Below, in pieces: positions 7,847 through 13,613 of a DNA stretch of 18,682 nucleotides. Under the pieces are notes generated by a model. The model was not told where the DNA came from and made no database searches. It was given only the letters and a program-made list of their open reading frames with translations. Each line of letters starts with the position of its first letter. Position 1 is the stretch's first letter. Origin of the DNA: MGOM01 sp035455265 (lineage in GTDB: Bacteria; Chloroflexota; Anaerolineae; Anaerolineales; E44-bin32); contig DATIFK010000176.1 of NCBI GenBank assembly GCA_035455265.1, forward strand, positions 1 through 18,682, written 5' to 3'. The position numbers and the translations under genes are program-made.

Positions 7847-8652
7847 CCGACGCCCTCGAGAATCTCTCGGTAGACCGGGCAGGCGTAGCCGGTCAGAGCG
7901 CAGCAGGCCGACGGCACATCACGGGACGGCTCGACGCCCACGCCACGCAGCGTTCGGACCAGATGGCACATCGGCAGACCCATGACGTTGGCAAAGCAAC
8001 CGTGCAGGGTTTCCACGTCCACCGGGTCGAAGCCCGAGTCCTGGATGGCGTAGGCGCCGGCCTTGTCGGCGGCCGCGCCCGATGCGACGAAGCGCTCGAT
8101 CTCGTCGTCGCGGTAGGCGCGCATGGGGACGTCGGTCGAGCAGGTGTCGATCGCCATCAAGCCTTCTGGCGTCGCCACCGCCACGCTGCTGGTCACTTGG
8201 TGAGTCCGGCCGCGCAGCCGGCGCAACATCGCCCGGGCGTCTTCGTCGTCGGCGGGCTTCCCCAGCAGGGCCTCGCCGTCGGCGACGGTGGTATCGGCCG
8301 CCACCACGATCGAACCCGCGGGTGCCGAGCGAGCGGCGGCTTCGGCCTTGGCTCGGGCGAGGCGCTGCGTCAGCGCCACGCCCGACTCGCCGGGGCGCGG
8401 CGTCTCGTCGATGTCCACCGGCGCGAGGCGCACCTCTCCACCGAAAAGGCGGATCAGGTCCTGCCTCCGAGGAGAACTTGAGGCAAGCACCAGGAGCGTC
8501 GCTGAGTGTGTCCGTCGGCGCGTCGAAACGCTCGAAGACGGATCCGTCGAAACCTGCGGGTTGGTATCTGTAGCAAGAACGCTCAGGGACTGACTCCTCG
8601 TGTCCATTCGATCACGCCGTGGGGCCGAGGATGGGGAAGCCAGCGACATCAT
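7843..8652 (-). CDS. maf: Maf-family nucleoside triphosphate pyrophosphatase
   Basis: Maf proteins hydrolyse non-canonical or dTTP/UTP-type nucleotides to monophosphates and affect septum formation. The core starts at residue 53 with LLVLASSSPRR, followed by DIDE (80-83), the AADTTV motif around Asp120, GKP (131-133) and RRLRGRTHQV. DTTV before GKP fits the YhdE-like (dTTP/UTP) branch rather than the YceF branch. The ORF gives 269 residues, longer than the usual 190-210. About 50 Ser/Thr/Arg-rich residues precede the core and about 25 follow it, including a Cys-containing ACCALTGYACPVYREI tail. The ATG at 8652 has GGAAG 7 nt upstream, while the ATG at 8607 has no such site, so 8652 is preferred. 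A start inside the extension cannot be excluded. First gene of the operon. Confidence 0.9.
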   Translation of the reverse strand: MMSLASPSSAPRRDRMDTRSQSLSVLATDTNPQVSTDPSSSVSTRRRTHSATLLVLASSSPRRQDLIRLFGGEVRLAPVDIDETPRPGESGVALTQRLARAKAEAAARSAPAGSIVVAADTTVADGEALLGKPADDEDARAMLRRLRGRTHQVTSSVAVATPEGLMAIDTCSTDVPMRAYRDDEIERFVASGAAADKAGAYAIQDSGFDPVDVETLHGCFANVMGLPMCHLVRTLRGVGVEPSRDVPSACCALTGYACPVYREILEGVG

Positions 8653-8674
8653 CCCGTGACTTCCGTTTGGAGCC

Positions 8675-8741
8675 CCATAAGGAAGGCCGCGGGATTATCC
8701 CGCGACCTCCCCACTATCCACAAGGAAGGTCGCGGGATTAT
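8675..8741 (-). promoter_or_regulatory. Duplicated 24-nt element and hairpin in the maf operon leader
   Basis: Two direct copies (8675-8698 and 8718-8741, forward-strand pattern CCAYAAGGAAGGYCGCGGG followed by ATTAT) match at 22 of 24 positions with a 43-nt period. Copy 1 also forms an inverted repeat with 8697-8708. In minus-strand RNA this is a 12-bp stem (AGGUCGCGGGAU / AUCCCGCGGCCU) with one U-G wobble; in plus-strand RNA the same position is a C-A mismatch, so the structure favours maf transcripts. The hairpin ends 31 nt before the ATG. Confidence 0.65.
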
Positions 8742-8745
8742 AGCA
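8737..8745 (-). promoter_or_regulatory. Extended -10 promoter TGCTATAAT of the maf-PBP-rsgA operon
   Basis: On the minus strand TGC (8745-8743) precedes a perfect TATAAT (8742-8737). Transcription would start near 8730, within the second copy of the duplicated 24-nt element, giving a leader of about 78 nt. No good -35 is seen, which is usual for extended -10 promoters. Confidence 0.6.
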
Positions 8746-8771
8746 CGCTGACCCTGCGACCCCTTCCTCCA

Positions 8772-8780
8772 TGCTAGAAT
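8772..8780 (+). promoter_or_regulatory. Extended -10 promoter TGCTAGAAT facing the EamA gene
   Basis: TGC at 8772-8774 is followed by TAGAAT at 8775-8780, the same extended -10 form as the divergent maf promoter 32 bp away. Transcription would start near 8787 and the leader to the TTG at 9020 would be about 230 nt. Confidence 0.55.
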
Positions 8781-8785
8781 GCCCG

Positions 8786-9019
8786 CGGAGGCGCTTCTGC
8801 CTCCGTTTGCTTGCCCAGCGGCGCCTCCTGACGCCTTCGGCGTCAAGGAAGAAGAGCCCTTGCGCAAGAGCCCTTCGACTTCGGCCGCAGTACGTTCCGT
8901 CGCGATCCAGGGGGAGGAGCGGCCTCCGCTCACACCGTCCCGGTGTCCTGCCGGGAGGACCAGACGAGGCAAAGGACACGGAACACGAGTCCTCCATTCC
9001 CCATCAATCCAGGGCCACT
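8786..9019 (+). ncRNA. Hairpin-rich leader or small RNA upstream of the EamA gene
   Basis: No convincing coding frame is seen here. Stems: CGGAGGC / GCCTCCG (8786-8792, 8799-8805), which competes with GGAGGCGC / GCGCCTCC (8787-8794, 8821-8828); TGACGCC / GGCGTCA with loop TTC (8829-8845); GAGCGG / CCGCTC (8917-8922, 8926-8931); ACACCG / CGGTGT (8932-8937, 8941-8946), which competes with TCCCGG / CCGGGA (8938-8943, 8951-8956). AAGAGCCCTT occurs twice, at 8852 and 8866. The alternatives look like a switchable leader. I checked by eye for RNase P, SRP, tmRNA, T-box, TPP, cobalamin, SAM and guanidine-I hallmarks and found none. Confidence 0.4.
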
Positions 9020-9904
9020 TTGACATCGACGGATAGTTCTTCACCGCAACGCACCTGGCTGCCCTATCTCGCCGTCGGCGTGGGAGCGGTGGCGCTCGGG
9101 TTCTCCGCCATCTTCGTGCGCTGGGCAGGGGCGCCCGGCCCCGTCACCGGCTTCTACCGCATGGGCTTTGCCAGCCTGGTGCTCATTCCCCTGGCGTTGA
9201 CGCGCCATGGCTCGCCGGCCTCGTGGCCGCGCCTTGGTCTGCGCCTGGCGCTGCTCGGGGGCGCCTTCCTGGCGGTCGACATCGGGCTGTGGAACACCTC
9301 CGTCGGCATGACCTCGGCCGCCAACGCGACCCTCTTCGCCAATACGGCGCCGCTGTGGGTGGCACTGGCGGCCAGGTTCCTCTTTGGAGAACGCCTCGGT
9401 GGGCGCTTCTGGATCGCGCTCATCCTTACCTTGGCCGGGGCGATGGCCGTGCTCGGGGCGGACTTCTCCCATCACTTCACGTTGGGCCTGGGCGACTTGT
9501 TGGCCATCGGCGCGAGCCTGTTCTACGCCGGTTACTACCTTCTAACTCAAGCAGGTCGCCGTCACCTCGCCTCCCTGGCCTATGTCTCCGCGGCCGGCGT
9601 CGTTTCCAGCGCCCTGCTGCTCGCCTTCAGCCTGGCCGCCGGGCTCCGGCTGACCGGATATCCGACGTCGACCTGGCTGGCGTTCTTCGGGCTCGCCATG
9701 GTCACCCAGGTCGCCGGCTACCTCTCCGTCGGGTACGCGTTGGGCCACCTGCGCGCCTCCCTGGTGGCCCCGACGATGGTCGGCCAGCCTGTGGTGACGG
9801 CCCTGCTGGCGATCCCGCTGCTCGGCGAGCATCTGGCGCCGGTCCAGTGGATCGGCGGCGCGGTCGTGCTGGCGGGGATCTATCTGGTGCATCGGGCTTC
9901 GTAG
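9020..9904 (+). CDS. EamA/DMT-superfamily permease
   Basis: An integral membrane transporter of the drug/metabolite superfamily, 294 residues from the TTG at 9020, the usual length. About ten hydrophobic segments are visible in two EamA halves, starting with LPYLAVGVGAVALGFSAIFV and ending with WIGGAVVLAGIYLVHR. Family marks include RMGFASLVLIPLAL, NTAPLWVALAARFLFGERL in the first half and the matching TMVGQPVVTALLAIPLLGEHL in the second. The ORF extends back to an ATG at 8771, but those extra 83 residues are Arg/Pro-rich, unlike any EamA N-terminus, and lie over the structured leader. TTG 9020 is therefore preferred, with a weak AGGG at 9011. The substrate cannot be told. It is followed by rarA after 38 nt, but rarA has its own -10-like box. 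Confidence 0.85.
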   Translation: MTSTDSSSPQRTWLPYLAVGVGAVALGFSAIFVRWAGAPGPVTGFYRMGFASLVLIPLALTRHGSPASWPRLGLRLALLGGAFLAVDIGLWNTSVGMTSAANATLFANTAPLWVALAARFLFGERLGGRFWIALILTLAGAMAVLGADFSHHFTLGLGDLLAIGASLFYAGYYLLTQAGRRHLASLAYVSAAGVVSSALLLAFSLAAGLRLTGYPTSTWLAFFGLAMVTQVAGYLSVGYALGHLRASLVAPTMVGQPVVTALLAIPLLGEHLAPVQWIGGAVVLAGIYLVHRAS

Positions 9905-9929
9905 CTCGCGGGAAGGCTGGCCGGCGCGG

Positions 9930-9935
9930 TAGAAT
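9930..9935 (+). promoter_or_regulatory. -10-like TAGAAT directly before rarA
   Basis: TAGAAT ends 7 nt before the ATG at 9943, so transcription would begin at or next to the A of the start codon and give a leaderless message. There is no clear -35. An in-frame ATG at 9934 overlaps the box and would be an alternative start only for longer transcripts. Confidence 0.45.
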
Positions 9936-9942
9936 GCCTCCG

Positions 9943-11370
9943 ATGGACCTGTTCGATCACGCCCTGCGAGAGCGGATGGCGCGCGAGGCGCCGCTGGCGG
10001 CGCGCATGCGCCCGCGCAGCCTCGAGGAGTTCGTCGGCCAGGAAGACATCATCGGAACCGGCCGTTTGCTGCGGCGGGCGATCGAAGCCGACCGACTGTT
10101 CTCATCGATCCTGTTGTGGGGCCCCCCTGGATCGGGCAAGACGACGCTGGCGCGCATCATCGCCAACTCGACGCAATCCCACTTCGAGACGATCTCGGCC
10201 GTGCTGGCGGGCGTCGCCGAGCTCCGCCGCGTCATCGAAGCCGCGCGCGAACGGCGGCGCATGCAGAACCAGCGCACAATCCTGTTCGTCGACGAGGTCC
10301 ACCGCTGGAACAAGGCGCAGCAGGATGCCTTGCTGCCGCACGTCGAGGACGGGACGATCACGCTCATCGGTGCCACGACGGAGAACCCCTACTTCGAGGT
10401 CATCGGCGCGCTGGTCTCGCGCTCGCGCATCTTCCAACTGCGCCCCCTGGCCGACGACGAGGTCCGCCGCGTCATCGCCGCCGCCCTGGCGGATGCCGAA
10501 CGCGGGTTCGGCAGCCGCCAGGTGCGTCTCGACTCGGACGCCCTCGGCCACTTGGTGCGCGTCGCCGGTGGCGATGCCCGCAACGCGTTGAACGCGCTCG
10601 AGCTGGCGGTCGAATCGACGCCGGCCGGAAGCGATGGAGCGGTCCACCTCACGCTGCAGGTGGCGCAGGAGTCGATCCAGCGCCGAGCGGTGCTGTACGA
10701 CAAGGACGGCGACGCCCACTACGACACCATCTCGGCCTTCATCAAGTCGGTGCGCGGATCGGATCCGGACGCGGCCCTGTACTGGCTGGCCAAGATGTTG
10801 TACGCGGGGGAATCCCCTCGCTTCATCCTGCGCCGCCTGCTCATCCTGGCCGGCGAGGACATCGGCCTGGGCGACCCGCTGGGACTGGTGGTCGCCTCGG
10901 CCGCCGCCCAGGCGTTCGAGTACGTCGGCCTGCCCGAGGGCGTCTATCCCATCGTCGAGGCGACGCTCTACCTCAGCACGGCGCCCAAGTCGAACTCCGC
11001 CGGCGCCTACTTCAAGGCCTACCAGTGGCTCGAGGAGCGCGGCGTGGTGGATGTCCCGTCGCATCTGCAAGACGCCAACCGCGACGCCGAGGCGCTGGGC
11101 CACGGCGAGGGCTATCAGTACCCGCACGAGTTCCCCGAACATCACGTCGGCCAGCAGTACCTGCCGGCGGCCTTGCTGGGCACGTACTTCTACGCGCCTT
11201 CGGGCGAAGGCTATGAGGCCCAGGTGCGGGCGCGTCTCGACCGCTGGCGGCAGGCTCAGCGGGAAGCCCTCGGACTCGACGCCGGGCAGGAGCTGCCGGA
11301 CCTCTCCGAGAACGCCATCGAGCGTATCAAGCGCATGCACATCCAGCGAGCGGCGGGATCCAACCCATGA
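9943..11370 (+). CDS. rarA: Replication-associated recombination protein A (RarA/MgsA, AAA+ ATPase)
   Basis: RarA is a tetrameric AAA+ ATPase related to clamp-loader subunits (WRNIP1/Mgs1 in eukaryotes) that acts at stalled replication forks. Residues 20-45 have the typical MRPRSLEEFVGQEDIIGTG. Walker A is GPPGSGKT (60-67), Walker B FVDEVHRWNK (115-124), sensor 1 GATTENPYFEV and the arginine-finger SRSR (159-162). The C-terminal tetramerisation domain is present: YDKDGDAHYDTISAFIKSVRGSDPDAALYWLAKML, then RRLLILAGEDIGL and the YLSTAPKSN segment. The 475-residue length is slightly above the usual 420-450. Although the frame is open far upstream, the ATG at 9943 (MDLFDHAL) matches family N-termini. 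Its stop overlaps the next start by 4 nt (ATGA). Confidence 0.95.
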   Translation: MDLFDHALRERMAREAPLAARMRPRSLEEFVGQEDIIGTGRLLRRAIEADRLFSSILLWGPPGSGKTTLARIIANSTQSHFETISAVLAGVAELRRVIEAARERRRMQNQRTILFVDEVHRWNKAQQDALLPHVEDGTITLIGATTENPYFEVIGALVSRSRIFQLRPLADDEVRRVIAAALADAERGFGSRQVRLDSDALGHLVRVAGGDARNALNALELAVESTPAGSDGAVHLTLQVAQESIQRRAVLYDKDGDAHYDTISAFIKSVRGSDPDAALYWLAKMLYAGESPRFILRRLLILAGEDIGLGDPLGLVVASAAAQAFEYVGLPEGVYPIVEATLYLSTAPKSNSAGAYFKAYQWLEERGVVDVPSHLQDANRDAEALGHGEGYQYPHEFPEHHVGQQYLPAALLGTYFYAPSGEGYEAQVRARLDRWRQAQREALGLDAGQELPDLSENAIERIKRMHIQRAAGSNP

Positions 11371-11978
11371 CCATCCTGTTCCTCATCCGACACGGCGAGA
11401 ACGATTGGGTCGGGCGCCGACTGCCCGGTTGGACCCATGGCCTCCACCTCAACGCCCGCGGTCTTGCGCAGGCGGAAGCCCTGGCCGGGCTGCTGGCGCC
11501 GGCCAAACTGGAAGCGATCTACGCCAGCCCGCTGGAGAGGACGATGGAGACGGCGGCACCCATCGCCCGTGCCGCCGGTCTGCGTGTGCGAACCCGCGAG
11601 GCTCTTGCCGACGTGAACCCCGGTGAGTGGCAGGGCAAGTCGCTTCGATCGTTGCGCCATCGCAGCTTGTGGACGGTGATCCAGCACGCTCCGTCGCTGG
11701 CGCGGTTCCCCGGTGGCGAGTCCTTCGCCGGAGCCCAGGCGCGCATCATCGCCGAGTTGGAGGCTATCCGGGCGGAGCATCGCGCGCCCCGGGCAGCGGT
11801 GGCTTGTGTCACTCATGCCGACGCCATCCGCCTGGCCATTGCCCACTACATCGGCCTGCACCTGGATCTGTTCCAGCGGCTCACCGTCGACCCGGCTTCG
11901 ATCAGCGTGCTGTGGATCGGAGACGGCTCGGCGCGGCTGGTGCGGCTGAACGATACGCGCGCATCGGCTAAGAGCTAG
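11367..11978 (+). CDS. Histidine-phosphatase-fold phosphomutase, MSMEG_4193-like
   Basis: A 203-residue member of the phosphoglycerate mutase/histidine phosphatase superfamily. The phosphate-accepting motif is RHGEN with His9, supported by Arg8, SPLERTMETA with Arg58, the acidic residue in NPGEW (Glu87), FPGGES and the second catalytic histidine in VTHAD (His150). Length and the short insert match the compact MSMEG_4193 family (TIGR03848), known as one member of a three-gene set with DUF3090 and a PI-kinase-like protein; the other two members follow here. The substrate is unknown; in that family a phosphomutase role is proposed only from context. It begins by a 4-nt overlap with rarA, so it is translated from the rarA message. 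Generic cobC/gpmB-type phosphatase is the alternative if the trio context is disregarded. Confidence 0.88.
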   Translation: MTILFLIRHGENDWVGRRLPGWTHGLHLNARGLAQAEALAGLLAPAKLEAIYASPLERTMETAAPIARAAGLRVRTREALADVNPGEWQGKSLRSLRHRSLWTVIQHAPSLARFPGGESFAGAQARIIAELEAIRAEHRAPRAAVACVTHADAIRLAIAHYIGLHLDLFQRLTVDPASISVLWIGDGSARLVRLNDTRASAKS

Positions 11979-11979
11979 C

Positions 11980-12139
11980 GCCAGCTGCCAGCTCCCAGCT
12001 CCCAGCCTCGCGGGCGCGAGAGGGAATCCCTGCGGAGGGTGGCCCACCTCCCTGGGCCGGGGCTTCGTTCCTTCCCAAGGGATCCTGGCTGACGGCTGTT
12101 GGCCGGCTGATGGCTGGTGGCTGTCGGCTGGTGGCTGTC
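11980..12139. repeat. Facing heptanucleotide arrays between phosphomutase and DUF3090 genes
   Basis: Left array: GCCAGCT, GCCAGCT, CCCAGCT, CCCAGCC at 11980-12007. Right array: GGCTGAC, GGCTGTT, a 4-nt break, then GGCTGAT, GGCTGGT, GGCTGTC, GGCTGGT, GGCTGTC at 12087-12139. The right units read as the reverse complement of the left ones, so the long RNA could fold on itself in several registers. Between them (12008-12086) is GC-rich sequence with no gene. Confidence 0.7.
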
Positions 12140-12152
12140 GGCCGAGGCGCGA

Positions 12153-12158
12153 TATACT
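12153..12158 (+). promoter_or_regulatory. -10-like TATACT for the DUF3090 gene
   Basis: TATACT stands 21 nt before the ATG at 12180, so a transcript from here would have a leader of about 15 nt without an obvious Shine-Dalgarno. No clear -35 precedes it; the heptamer array occupies that position. Confidence 0.45.
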
Positions 12159-12179
12159 TCGACCCGAGCGCGCTTCCGA

Positions 12180-12707
12180 ATGCCCGGCCAGGAATTCGAC
12201 CTCAATCCTGTCACCCGACTCACGACCGGCGCCATCGGTCCGCCGGGCCAACGCGTCTTCTATCTGCAGGCCCGCGCCGGGGACCAGCTCGTCACCCTCG
12301 TGGTCGAGAAGATCCAGGTGCAATCCTTGGCCGTCGGCTTCGAGCAGTTCCTGGTCGAGCTGTCGCGGCAATACCCCGACCTGAGCGAGGCCTCTCCCGC
12401 CTTCGACCCCGGCACGATGGAACTCGAGCAGCCGGTCGATCCGGCCTTCCGCGTCGGCCAGATCGGCCTCGGCTATGACCAACCGACCGACCGAGTCGTG
12501 ATCGTGGCGCGCGAACAGCTGGCGGAGGACTCCGACCCCGAGCAGGCTTCCGTGGCGCGCCTGTGGTGTACGCGAGATCAGCTGCGGGCGATGTGCCAGT
12601 GGGGCCTGGAGGTCGCCAGCCGCGGCCGACCGATCTGCGGGAACTGCGGTGAACCGATGGATCCGGCCGGCCATTTCTGCCCCAAGAGCAACGGACACAA
12701 GAAGTAG
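12180..12707 (+). CDS. DUF3090 family protein with C-terminal Cys/His zinc-ribbon-like tail
   Basis: 175 residues from the ATG at 12180 (MPGQEFDLNP). It matches DUF3090 (TIGR03847): GAIGPPGQRVFYLQA near the N-terminus, the VVEKIQVQSLA strand-helix, FRVGQIGLGYD in the middle, CTRDQLRAM and a C-terminal C-x2-C (153, 156), DPAGHxCP (Cys167) and NGH (173). Cys153, Cys156, Cys167 and a histidine could bind zinc. The function is not known; in Actinobacteria it is one of three linked genes with an MSMEG_4193-like phosphomutase and an SCO1664-like kinase-fold protein, the same set and order as here. The frame stays open 21 residues further up to 12117, but that segment is heptamer repeat sequence and lacks family similarity. 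A TATACT box lies 21 nt upstream. Confidence 0.9.
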   Translation: MPGQEFDLNPVTRLTTGAIGPPGQRVFYLQARAGDQLVTLVVEKIQVQSLAVGFEQFLVELSRQYPDLSEASPAFDPGTMELEQPVDPAFRVGQIGLGYDQPTDRVVIVAREQLAEDSDPEQASVARLWCTRDQLRAMCQWGLEVASRGRPICGNCGEPMDPAGHFCPKSNGHKK

Positions 12708-12736
12708 CTGAGAGCCGTCAGCTGTCGGCTCTCAGC
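12707..12736. repeat. Perfect 11-bp hairpin made of heptamers, after the DUF3090 gene
   Basis: GCTGAGAGCCG (12707-12717) and CGGCTCTCAGC (12726-12736) are exact inverted repeats around an 8-nt loop; the left arm begins on the last base of the stop codon. The stretch also reads as 7-nt steps GCTGAGA, GCCGTCA, GCTGTCG, GCTCTCA. There is no T tract, so it is not a standard terminator; it may protect the 3' end or reduce read-through to the kinase-like gene. Confidence 0.7.
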
Positions 12737-12769
12737 CATAGGTCGTCCGTCTTGTGTGCCCTGATCCTC

Positions 12770-13498
12770 ATGAGCGGCAGCGCCCTTCCCAGCACGGAAG
12801 CGATCCTCGACCTGCTGACCCGCGGCGAGATTCGCCTCGAGGGTCAGTTCATGTGGGGATCGAACTACACGTTCCTGACGACGGTCTCGGCCGACGGCCG
12901 GGAGATCCAGGCCGTCTACAAACCTCAGCGCGGCGAACGGCCGCTCTGGGATTTCCCCGATGGGACATTGGCCGCTCGCGAAGCGGCGGCCTACCTGACC
13001 TCGGCGGCGCTGGGATGGGACCTGGTTCCACCGACGGTTCTTCGCCGGGAAGGCCCCGCCGGCCCTGGTTCGCTCCAGTTCTTCCTCGACATCGATCCCG
13101 AACGACACGTCTTCACTTTCAGCGACGACGAGCGCCAGCGGCTGCGACCGGTGGTCGCCTTCGACGCTCTGGTCAACAACGCCGATCGCAAAGGGGGCCA
13201 TATCCTGCTTGGCCCCGACGGTCATATCTGGCTCATCGATCACGGGGTCTGTTTCCACGAGGAGGACAAGCTGCGCACCGTCCTGTGGGACTTCGCCGGC
13301 GAGGCGATCCCCCCGGATCTGCTACATGACATCGACTCCTTCGCCGCCGGGCTGGCCGAAAACCGCTGGCCCCAGTTCGACGAGCTGCTGTCTCCGGACG
13401 AAGTGCGGGCGATGAGGAGCCGGACCGAGAGGCTTCTGGCCGAGGGGAGGTTTCCCTTACCGACCTCGGGGCGGCCATACCCGTGGCCGCCGGTCTGA
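12770..13498 (+). CDS. SCO1664 family PI3/4-kinase-like protein
   Basis: 242 residues from the ATG at 12770; a TTG at 12752 in the same frame is less likely. The family (TIGR03843) is remotely related to phosphatidylinositol 3-/4-kinases and HipA-like folds. Visible kinase features, in order: a nucleotide-loop-like FMWGSNYTFL (28-36), lysine in AVYKPQRGE (Lys51), glutamate in the AAREAAAYL helix (Glu71), catalytic-loop-like LVNNADRKGGHIL with Asp139 and Asn137, and the metal-binding IDHG (Asp157) corresponding to DFG. The C-terminal part is helical and ends with PLPTSGRPYPWPPV. A phosphotransferase activity is therefore plausible, substrate unknown. The gene follows the phosphomutase and DUF3090 genes and completes the known three-gene set, though a hairpin and 62 nt separate it from DUF3090. 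Confidence 0.88.
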   Translation: MSGSALPSTEAILDLLTRGEIRLEGQFMWGSNYTFLTTVSADGREIQAVYKPQRGERPLWDFPDGTLAAREAAAYLTSAALGWDLVPPTVLRREGPAGPGSLQFFLDIDPERHVFTFSDDERQRLRPVVAFDALVNNADRKGGHILLGPDGHIWLIDHGVCFHEEDKLRTVLWDFAGEAIPPDLLHDIDSFAAGLAENRWPQFDELLSPDEVRAMRSRTERLLAEGRFPLPTSGRPYPWPPV

Positions 13499-13501
13499 AG
13501 C

Positions 13502-13559
13502 CCAGTGGCCGGTGGTCCGTGGTCAGTCATGGGTGGTCTTTCGGACCACTGGCCACTGG
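13502..13559. repeat. 18-bp inverted repeat of heptamer type
   Basis: Arms 13502-13519 and 13542-13559 are reverse complements at 17 of 18 positions; the odd pair is G-U, so RNA could form a full stem around a 22-nt loop. Both arms follow the heptamer rule (CCAGTGG, CCGGTGG / CCACTGG, CCACTGG). It starts 4 nt after a stop codon and ends 11 nt before the TATAAT of the next gene. Confidence 0.75.
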
Positions 13560-13570
13560 CCACCGACCAC

Positions 13571-13576
13571 TATAAT
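13571..13576 (+). promoter_or_regulatory. -10 hexamer TATAAT for the glycosyltransferase gene
   Basis: A perfect TATAAT lies 37 nt before the TTG start at 13614, giving an expected leader of about 30 nt with GGGAGG at 13603-13608, five bases before the start. No good -35 is visible; the heptamer hairpin sits there instead. Confidence 0.6.
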
Positions 13577-13613
13577 TGCCGCCGGGACGTGACCAGCTCG
13601 ACGGGAGGATTCC

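Noticed and set aside
8771..9019. 83-residue N-terminal extension of the EamA permease from the ATG at 8771
   Set aside because: It is Arg/Pro-rich and without similarity to EamA N-termini; its ATG touches the -10 box and the DNA folds into hairpins. TTG 9020 gives the normal length.
8786..9019. Known RNA classes such as RNase P, SRP RNA, tmRNA, T-box or guanidine-I riboswitch
   Set aside because: I looked for their conserved core words on both strands by eye and found none, so only an unassigned structured leader is reported.
9223..9942. Long N-terminal extension of RarA
   Set aside because: This part is in frame only because of high GC and overlaps the EamA coding sequence in another frame. 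The family start is at 9943.
12117..12179. 21-residue N-terminal extension of the DUF3090 protein
   Set aside because: It is translated heptamer repeat and covers the -10 box; DUF3090 similarity begins at the ATG 12180.
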